Source: Epiperipatus broadwayi
Lineage: Eukaryota; Onychophora; Udeonychophora; Euonychophora; Peripatidae
NCBI GenBank assembly: GCA_028023455.1
Contig: JAQFVV010006295.1
Span: 1,240,001 to 1,304,000, forward strand
Direction of reading: 5' to 3'
DNA length: 64,000 nucleotides
Program-made: the position numbers and the translations under genes
The notes under the pieces: model-generated
The model's database searches: none
What the model was told of the DNA's origin: nothing
Seen by the model: the letters and a program-made list of their open reading frames with translations, nothing else
Shown: positions 24,413 through 37,776 of the stretch, piece by piece
How positions within the stretch are numbered: the stretch's first letter is position 1
Layout: the number at the start of each line of letters is the position of its first letter

Positions 24413-27400
24413 TATTTCTATGTTGTAATTTATAAAATAAGTCATATCATATTCATATTTTGCAAGAAGATTATCCACAAAGAGCAGTTGATCTTATTTA
24501 TTAATTGAATTCAGTGTAAGAATCTAATTAACAAAACTTTGTTCAGTAATTAAATCATTCTTTAGTTATAGGAAACTCATATCTGGTGAATGAAAATCAA
24601 TTGAAATTATTGAATGGTAATGAAACACATCAAAAATGGATTGATTTGATATGATTAAATCAAAGATTTATCTAAGTCTTTCTCCTATCTCTCTCTCTTT
24701 TTTTGTAGTACACCCAAACAAATCTTTAAACCTTAACATTGTTGGTTAATAAATTGACATTGTGTTCTTTTAATAGTATGTAGCCTATGCCATTATGCAA
24801 TATTTATTCAGATTTGTCTTAGCAGTTGCTTCCCCAATATTCAGATTTACTGTGGTAGATCTTAATCACGGGCTGTATATTAATCCAATTATACATTCTT
24901 AAATTTTTGTTTGTTTGATATTTCATTAACTCTTGACTATATTGTAGAATTAGAAATGTAACTAGATTTCAAATCGTATTATTGAAAAGGTTCAGAAGAT
25001 AGCTCGTATTCAACAAAGTAATTGATATTTTGTTGGAATATATTTATTTATTTTCAAGTGTTATAAATTTAATCTTCTTCAAATTAATGTCCAATTCATG
25101 GGTCTAAGTGTGGTTTTCATTTTTCAAAGTAGTCCAGAAACACTTGCACAGTGATATTTTTTAACACCTGTGTTCTTTATTTTTATTACTTCTAAGCCCA
25201 TTAATATATATATATATATATAGTTTCATTTGACAGAATAAAAAAAAAATTGTACTAAGCAAGATCAAGGAAATATGGCTGATAGATAAGCTGGGTCATG
25301 CTGAATTTAATTAAAAAGTGTTTCAAACTGAAGGTTTTGAGTGTTGCGGTGAAACTTGCACTACTCTTTGCCACAAAACAGGATATTTACATTTTACCAC
25401 ATCATGTAAATGTTTCAGAATTTACAGATAAAATGTCTGACCATTACATACTAAATCTGAGAGGAAAATGTCACTTGCGTCAAAAAATGTGCTTAATCCC
25501 TAGATTACTAAGCAATTTAGTATATTTTGTTTTTTGTAAGTCTCATATATACATGTAAACATTTGGTTATCAGTGATTAAAATGTTTAATCCCACAACAG
25601 TTTATTTTTTTTTATCATATTGAAAAAATTATAAGTACTCAAATGAAACACTCTTAAAAAATTCAGTCAAATATATATAAAGACTAACATAAAAAAAGTC
25701 AGTATTGTATGTCACAAATTAAACCAGATCAATAATAAAGATGTTTGACGAGATATATAAAATAATGATCTAATTTCAAATCAGTCATTAGGTGACCAAC
25801 TATAGAAACAAAATTAAAATTTCAATAAATAATTGTTTTAATTCAATTTCTATAAATAAAACCTATAGGAAATCATATCAATGTATAGTGAAATGCAAGA
25901 TTCAACACATCAATAGTTAGAAATGAATTATTTTCAATCTGAATATTGTATAAAAACAGTTTGAATCTTAATCCTCTCTCTTTCAAAATATTGCTTTCGC
26001 TAAATAAAAGTCAACCTCAGTATAGTTAAACTTCAAATGCTACAAAATGAATGTATACATTTGAAAGAAATAAATTTTGAATAATAGCACTGAAATAATT
26101 AGAAAACCAAACCAACAATTAAATTCAAAATTGACAAGTAAACCATTCAATTTAAAGAAGTAAAAAATTTTTTTAAAATTTTATTTTAAGAAACATTAAC
26201 TATTCGGCGCAAGAGGAGAAATTAAATAGTCATTAATAATTGAGGAAAAGAAGCAAAATAACTTTTGTATGTAAGTATATATATATATTGCTATTAAATG
26301 CTAAACTGGAATTACATGAAATCAGTATATGATATAGATCGCTGTATAACCATAGGGGTGAACGTCATTTCTGGAGCCATGAAAGCATAGTGACTTCACT
26401 TGTCTATTGCCACAAAGTCTAAAGAAACATCTACTGTCTTTGGAGAAATGCCTGCATGTGAACCAAAAGAAATCAACTGGAGAAGAATGTTGTCCTATTG
26501 TTCCAAGCATGGTTATACCACTTCCTGAAGGAGCAGTGTGTTATCCAAGGAGATCAATCCTAAAAAGGTTGGACTGATAATATGAAGGACATTCCCAGCA
26601 AACCATCAGACTTTAGCCAACATAATTGATTGGAAATTTTGATTTTTGTTTTCTATTATTTTATTTCTACACTTGGAAGCAAAAGTGTCTAAATCTTGGA
26701 AAAATTATTTTAAGATTAAGAAGGGTGGGAAGCAGTTAAGGTTTAATTAAGCACTTTTTTTTTTGTTATTAAATAAAATTTAGGTCAGCTTACCCTCCTA
26801 TCACCAATATGATTCTGACATACTAATTGGAAATGAGAAGTGGTAAGATTTTGATAATATTCCGCATTAAGTACATACACTAAATGCAGGACAATATTTT
26901 GTTAATTGTTTATTGTTAACATATTTTGTTATGTATTCCTTTTCATTTTTTGGTATAGTTATTAACATTCTAGTTTGGATGTTCTTGCCTATTAATATTA
27001 GAGGTATCCCCAAGAAGATCGATAACTATCAACATGAACTGGGCAAGGATAATCATTTAAATGTGACTGTTAATAGTATTGATTTAGCCATTCAGATTCG
27101 TGGTCTTATAAAATTATTTTTTTTATATGTATGTATTTGTAAATAATTGGTAACAAGGGGTTAGAGATAAGGATTTTCATTATTTTAAATAACAATATGG
27201 TAGAAGCTCATCTCTGACATAGCTAATTATTAAACTATTTTGTGTTAGTTTTTTGTTGTCGTTGTCATTCAATAAATGTTGCAGAATTTATTATTTTAAT
27301 CTGGTCTTTAGCTCATTATTATTATGTAGCCCATTATAATTACTATTACTAGTATTATCACAAATAGGCATTCACACCAATTAATATAACAACCTTGAAT

Positions 27401-28080
27401 ATGTATACACACATAGCTTATTCTATGTGCGGTGATATTTAGAGAATATTTAAAGAGTTTAGATAATCAATCATTATTTATATAGACATGCAATAGTAAC
27501 TGTCCAGTGTAATTTTCTTTCCTGTTAAGAGAGTGTAAAGCAATTACTCCCTAAGTTTGAATACTATGGTATAATGGAGACAGGAAGGAGTGAGAACTGG
27601 ATGAACTAACCCAAATTGTGTCCAAGTTAATAAAAATGCACAGAGCTAGTCTATTGGAAGCAGACACAATCATAGGCTATGTATTTCACTGTATAATCAT
27701 TTTCATTCTATCTGAAGACCCAAAGTCCGACCATAGTAAGATGTGCCCCTCTTTCTCCTGAGTATTCCTCTGGCAGTTACAATACATAGTATTTTTTTTT
27801 TATTTAAAAGTAAAATTTGGGAATTTCTGCTTTGTGTTACGGAAAAATGCTAAACCTTATGTGGGATGGGTGGCTTGGCAGTATGCATTGCTATTTTTAT
27901 TTAGTATTATAGTGTTAATTATTATTTTTGTGCACAAATTTTTTCAGATTTAGTCTGGTACTATTAGTGTTATGTATTAGAGCTGCTACTTCTTTTCAGA
28001 TGATAACTGTCTAAATCTTTCTAAAAAGTTGTGAAGTAATGTGTACACATAGTCCATTTTGACAAATTTATCACTTAAGT
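24413..28080. other. AT-rich non-coding DNA with one less AT-rich patch
   Basis: A (TA)n microsatellite lies near 25205-25222. At about 26330-26640 base composition is more balanced, and a 62-codon minus-strand frame exists (26322-26510), but no family could be recognised on either strand. A second balanced patch at 27560-27780 is equally unrecognised. Exons or worn repeats are possible for both. Confidence 0.45.
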
Positions 28081-29075
28081 TTGTCAGAAATACCGGTGTG
28101 CATGCTATTTGATGTCATTGCAAGATTAGAAAGTTATGAGCAGACTGATATGAATGTGAAAAAGTGTAGCGGGTCTAATATTAAGTACCAATTATTTTTA
28201 TGTAGATTTAAAATATTGAAGGAAATTTTGATTAGACACATCTATAATGCAATTTTTATAACAAGTAAATATTTTGATGTTTGAAGAGCAGTTGGATTTA
28301 GAGATAGCAGAGATGCCAATACCTATTGAACTGAAAGATAATTATTAAAGGGCATATAAAGATTTAATGTTTTATTGATCTGGAAAAGACATTTGACAGA
28401 GTAATTTTTATTCTGTTAAATATTTTGAAAAAAAAAAAAGGTTTAGAACAGAAAAATAAATGATTATTAATTTATTTGTGAATAAATCTTTTTTATATAT
28501 ATAAGAAGGTATTTGATGTTGTTTGTCTTTTATTTGGATTAGTGTTTTGATACTCTGATGAAGGATGCTTTTAAATGAGATACAACAGTTTATTGCATTA
28601 GTTTTCCAAGTGATAATGAGTTTTAGATATTAAAAAGTTTATTATCAGTGAAATTTGTTGAAAATTTAAATAAAAAGTTATTTATAGTCATCTAAATATT
28701 AAGTGATTATTATTTAGAGGTGAAGTTGAAAAAAATAATAAGTGATATTTGAATGAAAATAATAATTATTTAAACAGTGGGAATAATGACAAAGATATTA
28801 GAGTGAGAATTGATATTGTTAAATAAACTTAATAAAATTAGGTTATTCGTGATCTAATAAGATTAGATTTAAAAAAGAAATTTCTTAAATGTTTTGTTGT
28901 AGTGTAAATAGCGGAAAGACACAGATAATTGGGTGAAAAAAAGAAGAAAATGACTGAAGCTTTTGAGTTATCATTTTGGAAAGAATAGAAAATATAAATT
29001 GGAAAAATAGGGTTAGAATTGCTGAAAATTTATTCATATATATAAAGGAAGAATATTCATTTCATTTTGCATTTT
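28081..29075 (+). pseudogene. Decayed LINE reverse transcriptase fragment (non-RTE-like C-terminus)
   Basis: Shifting frames show reverse-transcriptase landmarks in the right order: a pre-motif stretch (LKEILIRHIYN near 28215), AVGFRDSR near 28288, the catalytic A-box FIDLEKTFDRV near 28374, then the downstream region and a C-terminal block (KKKFLKCF near 28872, KKKMTEAFELSFWKE near 28945). The last block corresponds to the region after the polymerase in many invertebrate LINE proteins. The FADD box was not located, so an internal part is probably lost or unreadable. Stops and frameshifts are numerous. The C-terminal block differs from the LINE at 54 kb, so this is a separate lineage. The 28081-28214 part is weakly supported. 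Confidence 0.7.
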
Positions 29076-32000
29076 TACAAATATTTCAAAACTTTGTTTA
29101 TTAATTGTAAAAGTTAATAAAATTAACAGTTGCTTCCAAAAAAATAAAAAATAAAAAATGCTCCATACATGATCTTCCAAATGCAGCAACTATTAGAATG
29201 TATTTATTTAATGTATGAAACACTGATTTTATTCTACAACCACTCACTCATTTGTTACTTGAGTTATTTTGTTGTATATTTTGCACTTGAGCCAATTATG
29301 TTTGTTTTTGAAAAGAATGGCCATGAATATAATATAAAGAGATTGTAAAGTATTGCTTAAGTAGAATCTCCAAAAATACTGACTTTCATTTTCTGGTGGA
29401 TTCAGTTAATAATATAATTTTCCATTCGGTTATGATCTTTCTGGAATTACAATATTATTTATTAAAGTAATTGTAAAACAATAATTAGAGAAAAAGGATT
29501 TAAAAAAGATATGTTGATATTGTCTGTATAGGATAAGAGAGAGGAATAAGATAAGATAGTCATTGATTGATGATGTAAAATAAGGAAATAGCTGTGAGTG
29601 TATGAAAAATAAAGCAGAAGATTGATGGGATCAAAGAAATTTATTGAGTTGATGTGTAGAATCTGTCTTTTGCTTGATGATTAAAGATGATGTGATGTCA
29701 GATGCATCATACAAAAAACAAGATTTGGGAGCAATAAATCCCCAGTTAGTTCTTTATTCTCATGGGATTAAACTAATTGTAACTATTACATTAGTTTAAT
29801 CTAACTGTAATCTGCTACAATTAGTTTATGTAGTTAGTTTACAGTTGTCCCAAAAATATTCTTTAAATTTTTATTATTGTTATTATAAGAGTTAGCTAAA
29901 ATTAATTTCAGTAGCATCCCATAATAGTAACAAAATAGGACTGAACTTTCACTGTAAATTTGCCATTAAATGAATTCTTTTTTTTTACTCATATAATTGC
30001 ATAGCAATAATCACAATGCATCAAACATTACTTTATGTATTATTATTTTACTATTATAGTTATACTCCAATAATTACTTTGTTAACACAGTTAATTAAAT
30101 AACATTAAAAGAGAATTTTAAAATTAATAGCATTATGGTAAAGAAACTAAAGGTAATTCTACAATTTTTTTTTATTTATGTGGGGAAAAATATATAAACT
30201 GTTATTTATGTCTTCTTTGAATGATGGCATTTATAAAGCACAATGAAAATGTTTTTATTCAGTCAGTATTTTTTTTTAAAAAAGGATGTGGTTTGTATAT
30301 ATTTTAATGATATAATGAGGGTTCATTATGTTGTTCTGATTAATATTGTTTTGTTTTATATTTCATGTACTTATATTTTTATGAAATAATTCATATAAAT
30401 AATATTATTTGTTAACTCTATTGTTTCTTGACCTATCACTTTATTGCATTGATCATTGACAAATAATAATCCTGATGCAACTTTTCCCACATGGATAGCT
30501 TTATAAAAAAAACTTTGAAACAACATGTATGTAATATTCCTTGCTATTTTTTTTTAATGAAATATAGTCTTCAAACACTTATTGGGGATTCCACTTCATT
30601 ATGGACAGAATTATAAAACCACACATTGAGCTTTAATTTATTACAAGTTTCTGTGGATGCCAGATGCACTAGTTAATGCAATTTATTGTATTTATTTTTA
30701 TTATTGTTGTAATACAGTATTTTATTAAATATAAGAGAAGAATATAATGAAGGTTGATGTTGCGTTGCCCAGATACATGAAGTATTGAAGGAAGTGAAAT
30801 CTTTCAGAGTAATAATTAAATAGTATTGCATCACATTTTTTTATTGCACCCATCATATGCATACTAAAAATAAATGAAAAATATTACTGGATTAAAGGAT
30901 CAAAAATTTTAATAATTGTTATTTAGTTTGACATAAAAATATGTATGTAATGTATATTATATAATATTATAAAGATTGATAAATCACCAGTTTTTTTTTT
31001 TTTTTTGAATACTGTAAATGGGGTTATGTTTTTAAAAAAAAAACGCTATTTGCTGCTAGCCATGTGTGTGTGTTTGAATAATTTATAAGCAGCAGTGTTT
31101 TGGATCATGGTTAAATAAGCACCAACTAATTTGATGTGCTACTATATTAATAATCTATATTTAAAATTCTCATTACAAACAATACTGATAAAGTATTTTT
31201 TATATTTTTTAAAATGTCATTATCCATTTTTCAAAAAAAAAAAAAGTGGAATCATCTAAAAAACTAAAAAAGAAGAAATCTTAGTCGTTAGCAATTAAAT
31301 TAATATGCTTGTTTTCATAAATTATTTTTTATTTCTAATCACTTTTTTTTTTTTTTTTAAATATATATATAAAAAAAATTAGATTTTAACAATTAAATAA
31401 TAACAATAAATGTTACATGTAAAGATAATTACTTTTTTTTTTTTATCTATATATAATCATTTCTAACATTTTTAGCAATTATTGATTGAAGAAAGTTTGT
31501 CACGTAAAAACACACTGCAAATTTACTTTTATTTAACAAACCATATTCCCATTGTACCAAGGATTGCCAGATATTCCAGTTTTTTTTTTAATGAACATTC
31601 CCATTTGGGGCATCAAATCATTTTCTCATAATAGATTTCCAGGACCATCCACTATACTAATTTATCAAAACTAGTAAAAAAAAATTCTGGAAATTACCTT
31701 TTCACTTGTTTTTCTATTAATAATTAATTATTAATTGTTAAACTAAATCTAATTATCATGATTAATATTATGTTAATAAAACATTAGCCTGTTCAGGGAG
31801 ATAGTTAAATGCCTATTGCTCTTTTAAGTTACTATAGTGTAATGGTATATGCCATTACATTAATTTAAAATTAGAATAAAAAAATTTTTTAGACCGTAAA
31901 TAAAAAACTAAAAGCTAAAATTAAAGAGTTGTTCAATGTATATATATTCACACAGATGCAAAACTTTAAAAATTATTTTCTTTTTTTTTTAAAAAAAAAA

Positions 32001-32084
32001 ATATTTGAACATACTTTTTTATAAAAAAAGTACAAGATCTAAAGATAAAATATTTTGGTAAATGGAAATGATGTGTTTATTAAT
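29076..32084. other. AT-rich non-coding DNA
   Basis: A small inverted repeat, ATTAAACTAAT with its complement, lies at 29766-29802. Long A or T runs occur at 31000, 31230, 31350, 31432 and 31981-32001. No domains recognised. Confidence 0.5.
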
Positions 32085-32475
32085 TAAATGAAAAGCAAGC
32101 TAGCCCTTGGGGATCTTATATAAAAAAGTCAAATAAAATATAGATAAGAGAACAAAAATAAATTAGATGTCCAATAGAAGCAGCAATGAAGGCCCAGACC
32201 ATAACGAAAATTTGGAACAGGAAACCATTGTTCAGTGAATCCGGATGATCGATATAAAAGGAAAAATATTGAAATTAAGAACAGTTCCAGCTTGATTTTG
32301 TGAGAAGAGCAATAAGATGCACTTGTCGCTTTCACTTATTTCAAATGAAATGACTGTAATACTAGGATTGAACCAGCTAAGGCCACCTTCAAAGAGACCA
32401 GTCTTCAAATAAAGACTTCATGGGAATTGACACCAGGAACCGGGAGCTCTTCTACTGTAAGATGTAAATGGAAAA
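32085..32475. other. Less AT-rich patch, unrecognised
   Basis: Base composition is more balanced than its surroundings. The minus strand carries a 68-codon frame (32129-32335) and, beyond it, another readable stretch near 32335-32460. A tRNA-B-box-like word (GGTTCAATCC on the minus strand at about 32375) is present, but no A box could be placed. It could be an exon, a worn SINE or older element sequence. Confidence 0.3.
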
Positions 32476-32594
32476 ATTTTACTAAAAGTAACTTTAAAGA
32501 TTTGACAAGCTTTTAATATTCAGTTAACCTAAATTTTAAAAAGAACTTTTATCTGATTTTCAAGTTTTTAAATTAATTATAAATGTTTAATTTT

Positions 32595-33610
32595 TAGACG
32601 TTCGAGTTTGTTAAAAAAAATCATTTCCATTTTTTTATTTATTAATATTTGTTGCATAAATTATTTAAATGCATTAAATTTAAGTTGGGTATAGATGCTT
32701 GCATAGATTCTTTAACGTTTAATTATGTTTTTGGTTTTCATATTTGATTAAAATATTTAGACATTCGGTAAATAATGATAATGATACCTTACGGTGAGTA
32801 TCTAAAATATATTTATTCGGATGTCTTTTAAGTTATTGGTGTCAATGCGGCATCTTATGATGAATGCCATTGGGTTTCTTGTAAATTTGCCTCTGCAATT
32901 CCATCAATGACTATATTTAGATCGTTTATGTTTATTTTGAAATGTTTTTGACCGTGTAATCTATGTAGCCGATCTATACTCAACATTAAAAAAACAAACT
33001 TATAAAATTCATGTGTGCGAAATTATATAAATGTTAAAATTAAGTCGGGCATGAATGGCTATATAGATTTGTAAAGTTATATTAATTAATTAAGGGAGGG
33101 TTAATCTTAGGTTATTTGTTTCGTAGTTAAATTGGGTCAGTGGATTGGATATATTGGTGTAATTAGTAGATGTAATATGAGATTCGCTATGTGCAGGATT
33201 GCATTATATGCCGCATATCTCCCTTTTGCCTATGGAAGGGAATAGTAAGACAAAAAACGCAGTCCCTTCCTATGGAGTTTTTTTTTATTGTTGTTCTTGC
33301 CAGACAGATGTAGCATTCCTGTCTGGATGAGAGTCAATATCTTCTTAACCATGCTGTTTAGATGTACATTCCTGACAGTATGGTATTTTGTGCTGTCGTA
33401 TTCATACTGCATTGAATACATTGATATATCAGATGGATTGACATTGGTTTGGCTGTGAACTTTTGGCCTAAGGTTAAATCAGGGATAGAATATTTTCTTT
33501 TCAAATGCAATCTATGTAGTTTATTCATACTCGACACTCTTAAAAAAATATTATTAAATTCATCTGTAGGGATGATTTAAATTTTTAAAATAATAATTTA
33601 AATTAAAAAT
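32595..33610 (+). repeat. Three diverged copies of a repeat module
   Basis: The clearest pair is near 32940-33075 and 33500-33600: AATCTATGTAG, then a TACTC(A/G)ACA word, AAAAAAA, TTATAAAATTCAT or ATTAAATTCAT, and an AT-rich tail. A third, weaker copy near 32595-32715 shares the tail (TTAAGTTGGGTATAGATGCTT against TTAAGTCGGGCATGAATGGC) and GCATAGATTCTTTAA against TATAGATTTGTAAAG. Spacing is about 350-550 bases. Confidence 0.5.
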
Positions 33611-33861
33611 TAATATTAAAATCTAAAATAATAAATGTTATTCCTCAAATTTTAAATGATTATATATGTGCATTAATAAATGTTGTTTGTGTATTAATTA
33701 CTGGCAGTGGCTTTTATTTTTTTATATTTAAGATATAAATTAAATAAACTTATATATTATTATCTCTTCATCTCACTGTGCTAGTGGCAAGGGCTGGCGG
33801 TTGTGATCTTAACAGTGTGTATCTGTCTACTATATAAATTTTCTAGGTTCTAGTAACATAG

Positions 33862-33879
33862 TGGCGCCCTGTAGTGCAG
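33862..33879 (+). other. Primer-binding-site-like motif (candidate)
   Basis: TGGCGCCCTGTAGTGCAG follows a stretch ending TAACA three bases upstream, with TATATAA at about 33830. TGGCGCC is how lysine-tRNA primer sites of LTR elements begin. No second LTR or coding region was found, so this may be chance or the edge of a deleted element. Confidence 0.2.
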
Positions 33880-35375
33880 ATATGGTAAGACTCACATTCT
33901 TTTCGACCGTTATAATAGATTGCATCATTGTTACACCTACCCACAAATATATATATATATATATTTAATGTTTGATGTGTATATAATGTCATAATTTGTA
34001 TTTATAATTTATTTCTAGTTTAAAAATGAAGTTTATAATCAACACATATTGTTGATACGATCTTTTTTTTGAGCATGCCCATTTTTTTGTTAGCCAAGCT
34101 ATTAATCATTTTATATAATGGATTGCATAAGTCAATATCCTGGGTGATAATAATTTTAAAATTGACTTTTTGAACTAATTTTTTAATCTTTCCTTGGACG
34201 TTCATTGTCTGGATTCCTCGCTATGATATTTACAATTATGGCAATCCTGTACATTTCTGAAATATTATTTTACGGTATATATTATTATCATCACTAAAAG
34301 ATATCTCTTTTTATTTCCATACCTTAGCAAAGATATCTTGAAACATTTGTTGCAAAACAAATAACCATTTCATCATTTTAGCTTTATTTGTATCTACTTG
34401 ATGGAAAGATGAATTCTGCCAGCCTGTTTACTTTCATCGATTTTATCATTATTAATGTTCTGTTTAATTGAATTGACTACCATTCTGATAGGGCCAAACT
34501 ACATATATAAAGTTACACTCTGTGTGTATCTATTGTTTCAGTCATTTTGATCTTTCTTTTGATCATTGAAGATGCCACTAGGCGACTGTCAACCTAGAAA
34601 ATTTAATTTACAGTGATCCAAAAGTTGTTGATGATAAATGCTACCAGCTGTACCCAGGGAGAGAAAAAGATCTTTAACATTGTTCAGACAATTGAGAAAA
34701 GCATACATAGACAAACAATAGCCAAAAATAATTATAAACAATTTTAAAGTTTATTAAATCTAAAATATATATTATTCAAACCAAGCATGAAAATTTGATC
34801 TAAATTTCTCTCTTGGATTTATTAAAGAGTTTACAAGAGTAAGGTAACATAAACACCCTGGCAGATCCGTTCGTTTTCTCACCTAGGAATTAAAAAGGAT
34901 TTATAATGTCTTTCTGCTAGCGATTTATAAAAACAAATTGCAGTTTTTCTTAGAGATTTAAAATAGAATGAAATAAAATGACTATGAATATTGAAATATA
35001 AAGTTCATTGGTGATCATCCTTCAAAGAGACAATCAAAATAGTCATCCTTTTAGATACTTTACTAGTAAATAATTAACATTTTCTTCTGTAAAATAATCC
35101 ATTATTAAGCAGCTTTTTATTGGAAATTATGACTATTATATTTTAGGCATTAAGTAGGAAATAAGTTTACATCTTTAGATTTTAAACACACCAGAAATCT
35201 TTGGCATTAATTGTCTAACCAGAGAACATCTTCATAAATTTTTGATTTCTTAAACATATAGTTTGAATAATCATTTCAAAGAAGTTGCTTTCTCTTAAAA
35301 CTTTGTCAATATAAACGATCTTTAGATCTTTATATATATATATTAAAAATTACTTTTTACAAATAACGTAAATAA
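33880..35375. other. AT-rich non-coding DNA
   Basis: A (TA)n run lies at 33945-33963. No coding domain recognised up to the target site of the LTR element. Confidence 0.5.
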
Positions 35376-35380
35376 AGTTC

Positions 35381-35789
35381 TGCACTAAATGGACTGATTA
35401 ACTCTAGAAATAATAACTAGAGGGGGTGATAAACATTGAAGCGTTGATGAATAGAGTGAAGTAAAAAAGAACGTTTTATCTTGTTATTGTGTGTTATTTT
35501 CTCCCGATGAACATATAAAAAATAGGAGTAAAGTGTAAGCAGAAAATAAGCCTAAATGGATTATATGAAGGCGTATTAATGTACCAATGACGATGGTAAC
35601 TAAGTGCAAATAATTAACGAACTGTAAATGATAATAGTGAGAGAAGAAATTTAGACTCGCTCTGCTTGTAGTTATCTTCAAATTGTTACGGAAAGAAATA
35701 GTTATTCTTGTTAATATTATTATTTCATCCGAACATATATTATTATTTATGCAATTTCAGCTGAGTTTTAACTCCCTGAAAACACTGCA
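35381..35789 (+). repeat. Left LTR (409 bp)
   Basis: Starts TGCACTAAATGG and ends AACACTGCA, with TG...CA termini. It matches the right LTR over its whole length with a small number of substitutions by eye. Confidence 0.95.
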
Positions 35790-35791
35790 GA

Positions 35792-35809
35792 TGGCGCAGT
35801 CAGACAGGA
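35792..35809 (+). other. Primer-binding site
   Basis: TGGCGCAGTCAGACAGGA begins two bases after the LTR. It resembles the serine-tRNA type primer sites (TGGCGCAGTC...) known from some insect Ty3/gypsy elements. The tRNA assignment is inferred. Confidence 0.7.
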
Positions 35810-35877
35810 TTATGGAGGTCATCGTTTTGTAAACAAAAGAGAAGATAAAAAGCAGTTTCGAATAGCTCTTACAAGCA

Positions 35878-36418
35878 TGATTTTTTCTGCATAAAATATC
35901 AGAGAATTTGAGATCGGAAATCCAGCTGGATGGACTCTATACGTAGAACAGTTGGAATGATACATGAGGCTGAATAAAATCGAAGACGATGAAACAAGTC
36001 TCGATATTATTTTTCGCCAGAACAGATATTTTGCAAATTGCCAAACAATTAGCGGACAATAAAACCCCAGAACAGTTATCGTATACAGTATTAGTGGAAA
36101 AACTTACTGCATATTTTCAGCCTGCAGTTATCAAAAGAGTCGCATGCCTACGGTTTAGAATGCGAAAACAGCACTCACACGAAACCTACTCCGAGTATAA
36201 TATTGCATTGCGAACCTTGGCATGAGATTGTTTATTGCCTGATCTTGATGACATGCTCTTAGATCAATTTCTCTACGGCATGATCGACCATAATTTGAGA
36301 AAATTATTGCTAAGTGAAATAGACATAGATTACAACACTGCAATTACTAAATGTATTGCTCATGAGATGATAGTAACAAACGCGATGGAATTCCAAGCTG
36401 GAACTAAGGAAGCCTAAT
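35878..36418 (+). pseudogene. Gag (capsid region), broken
   Basis: This is a Ty3/gypsy-type gag. It contains NPAGWTLYVEQLE near 35922, a helical capsid-like region to about residue 170, and ends at TAA 36415-36417. Gag builds the cytoplasmic particle that packages element RNA. It is interrupted by TGA at 35958-35960, a frameshift near 35990-36010 and TGA at 36223-36225. The layout parallels gag of the element at 50.3 kb (for example the (L)LDQ(F/L)L(Y/W)GM block near 36257), which supports common descent. No intact start codon could be chosen. Confidence 0.85.
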
Positions 36419-36429
36419 ATTGCTGTAAG

Positions 36430-36884
36430 CTTATGTAAATGGAAACAACTGAAACATCATCACGAACTCCAAGAGAGGATTTTACTTTTACTTGTTTTTG
36501 TTGCGGCATAAAGGGACACGTAAAAAGAGTTTGCAAATTCAAAAACCTAAAGTGTCATATTTGTGTGGCATAAAAGTCCATATGGCAACCATGAACAAAA
36601 CGTCAGAAATTAAAAGAGTAAAAACTAAGAGAAGTGAACAGATTATACTAGATTTAATAATCGTGGAAACTAAAGTCACAATGGAGATAGACAGTGGAGC
36701 AGGACTATCCATCATGTCTCTAATGGACTGGAAAAAAATAAATTGCACATACAAGTCAAAATTTAATCTAGTTAAAACAAATGTAATTGCCACAGATGTG
36801 AATGGTAATAACATACCAATCTGTGGGAAGGTTTCTGTTCCAGTAAAGTTAAATAACAAAACAAAACTCTACCTTTGTATATAG
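36430..36884 (+). pseudogene. Nucleocapsid zinc knuckles and protease start, broken
   Basis: The first zinc knuckle is intact: CFCCGIKGHVKRVC (Cx2Cx4Hx4C, about 36493-36534), an RNA-binding motif. The second starts CHIC at about 36550 but is broken by what looks like an extra GT, which moves the frame. Downstream the frame reads an aspartic-protease active site with D-S-G-A at 36690-36701 followed by a typical hydrophobic strand. The frame ends in TAG at 36882. Protease would process the polyprotein. There is room for only about 150 bases before integrase sequence starts, so no reverse transcriptase is present. Confidence 0.8.
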
Positions 36885-37029
36885 TCAAGAGGAACATCAA
36901 ACCCTTACTAGGCCGAAATTGATTCCAGCCATTGGGCATATCCATTCAGCTTATCAAAACAGTAAAACAATTAAATGATACCTTGAATAGTATCAAAATA
37001 GCAGAATTGACATTTAGAGATCCTGGCAG

Positions 37030-37560
37030 TCACCAGCTGAAAACATGGATCAAAAAAAGATGGCCTAACCGCCATCCAAAAATTCTACATACAGCTATCT
37101 GGAATGCTTGTCAGTATCTGTCAATCTGTAATGATTGCATCACTAGAGCAGATAGAGTGCTCATATCTATGGAGGGATGCTCATAGGTATTAAAATTACT
37201 TCATTCTGAACACCCTGGGATTGTAAGGATGAAGGCCCTATCTCGATCATATGTGTGGTGGCTGCATATTGACCAAGAAATTGAAAGAATGGTAAATCAA
37301 TGTCATAATTGTCAAATGTCAAAGATTATGTCTCGGGAGGAAAGGACTGAAAAAGATCCAGAGATTTTCCCCAGACATTTATAAACATTTCCCAAAGTTT
37401 AAAAGGGATGAACTAGTATGGGTGCGAGACATTATAAGGAAGAATTGGACACCTGGAATTAATATAAATCCAGTCTCTCGAGTGATTTATAATATAAAAT
37501 TGGAAAATGGTCCTTCTATACGAAGTCATGTAAACCATATAAGGAGAAGGTCGTAGTTAC
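37030..37560 (+). pseudogene. Integrase remnants: zinc-binding head joined to C-terminal tail
   Basis: The integrase HHCC zinc domain is seen: His at 37202-37204 and 37211-37213 (HSEH), then CHNC at 37301-37312, with the usual RSYVWW block between. An in-frame TAG lies at 37184-37186. After CHNC the catalytic DDE core is missing. About 80 bases later the frame moves into FKRDELVWVRD near 37396 and a DNA-binding-tail-like region ending RSHVNHIRRRS near 37553. Integrase inserts the element cDNA into the genome; this one cannot. The short joins suggest clean internal deletions. Confidence 0.82.
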
Positions 37561-37764
37561 ACCATTAGATGATAACAAAAGACTTATTGAAAGCCAGTGG
37601 AAATCTTTAACAAAAGAGGACAGGGAAATGCTACCACAAATTCTGCAGGAAAATAATCTTGTTGAACCAGAGACATTAAATACTAGCTCTGCACACAATC
37701 AAACAGACCAGGAAAGTGAGAGACCTGTTCTCAGAAACTATCAAACTAAAAGTCTATATTCTAG

Positions 37765-37776
37765 AGTGAGGGGAGG
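37765..37776 (+). other. Polypurine tract
   Basis: AGTGAGGGGAGG directly precedes the right LTR, the position where plus-strand DNA synthesis is primed. The same 12 bases occur just before the right LTR of the 50.3-kb element. Confidence 0.85.

Noticed and set aside
26322-26640. Possible exon or LINE C-terminal sequence in a less AT-rich patch
   Set aside because: A weak resemblance to a LINE tail motif could not be confirmed in any frame. Left as unrecognised.
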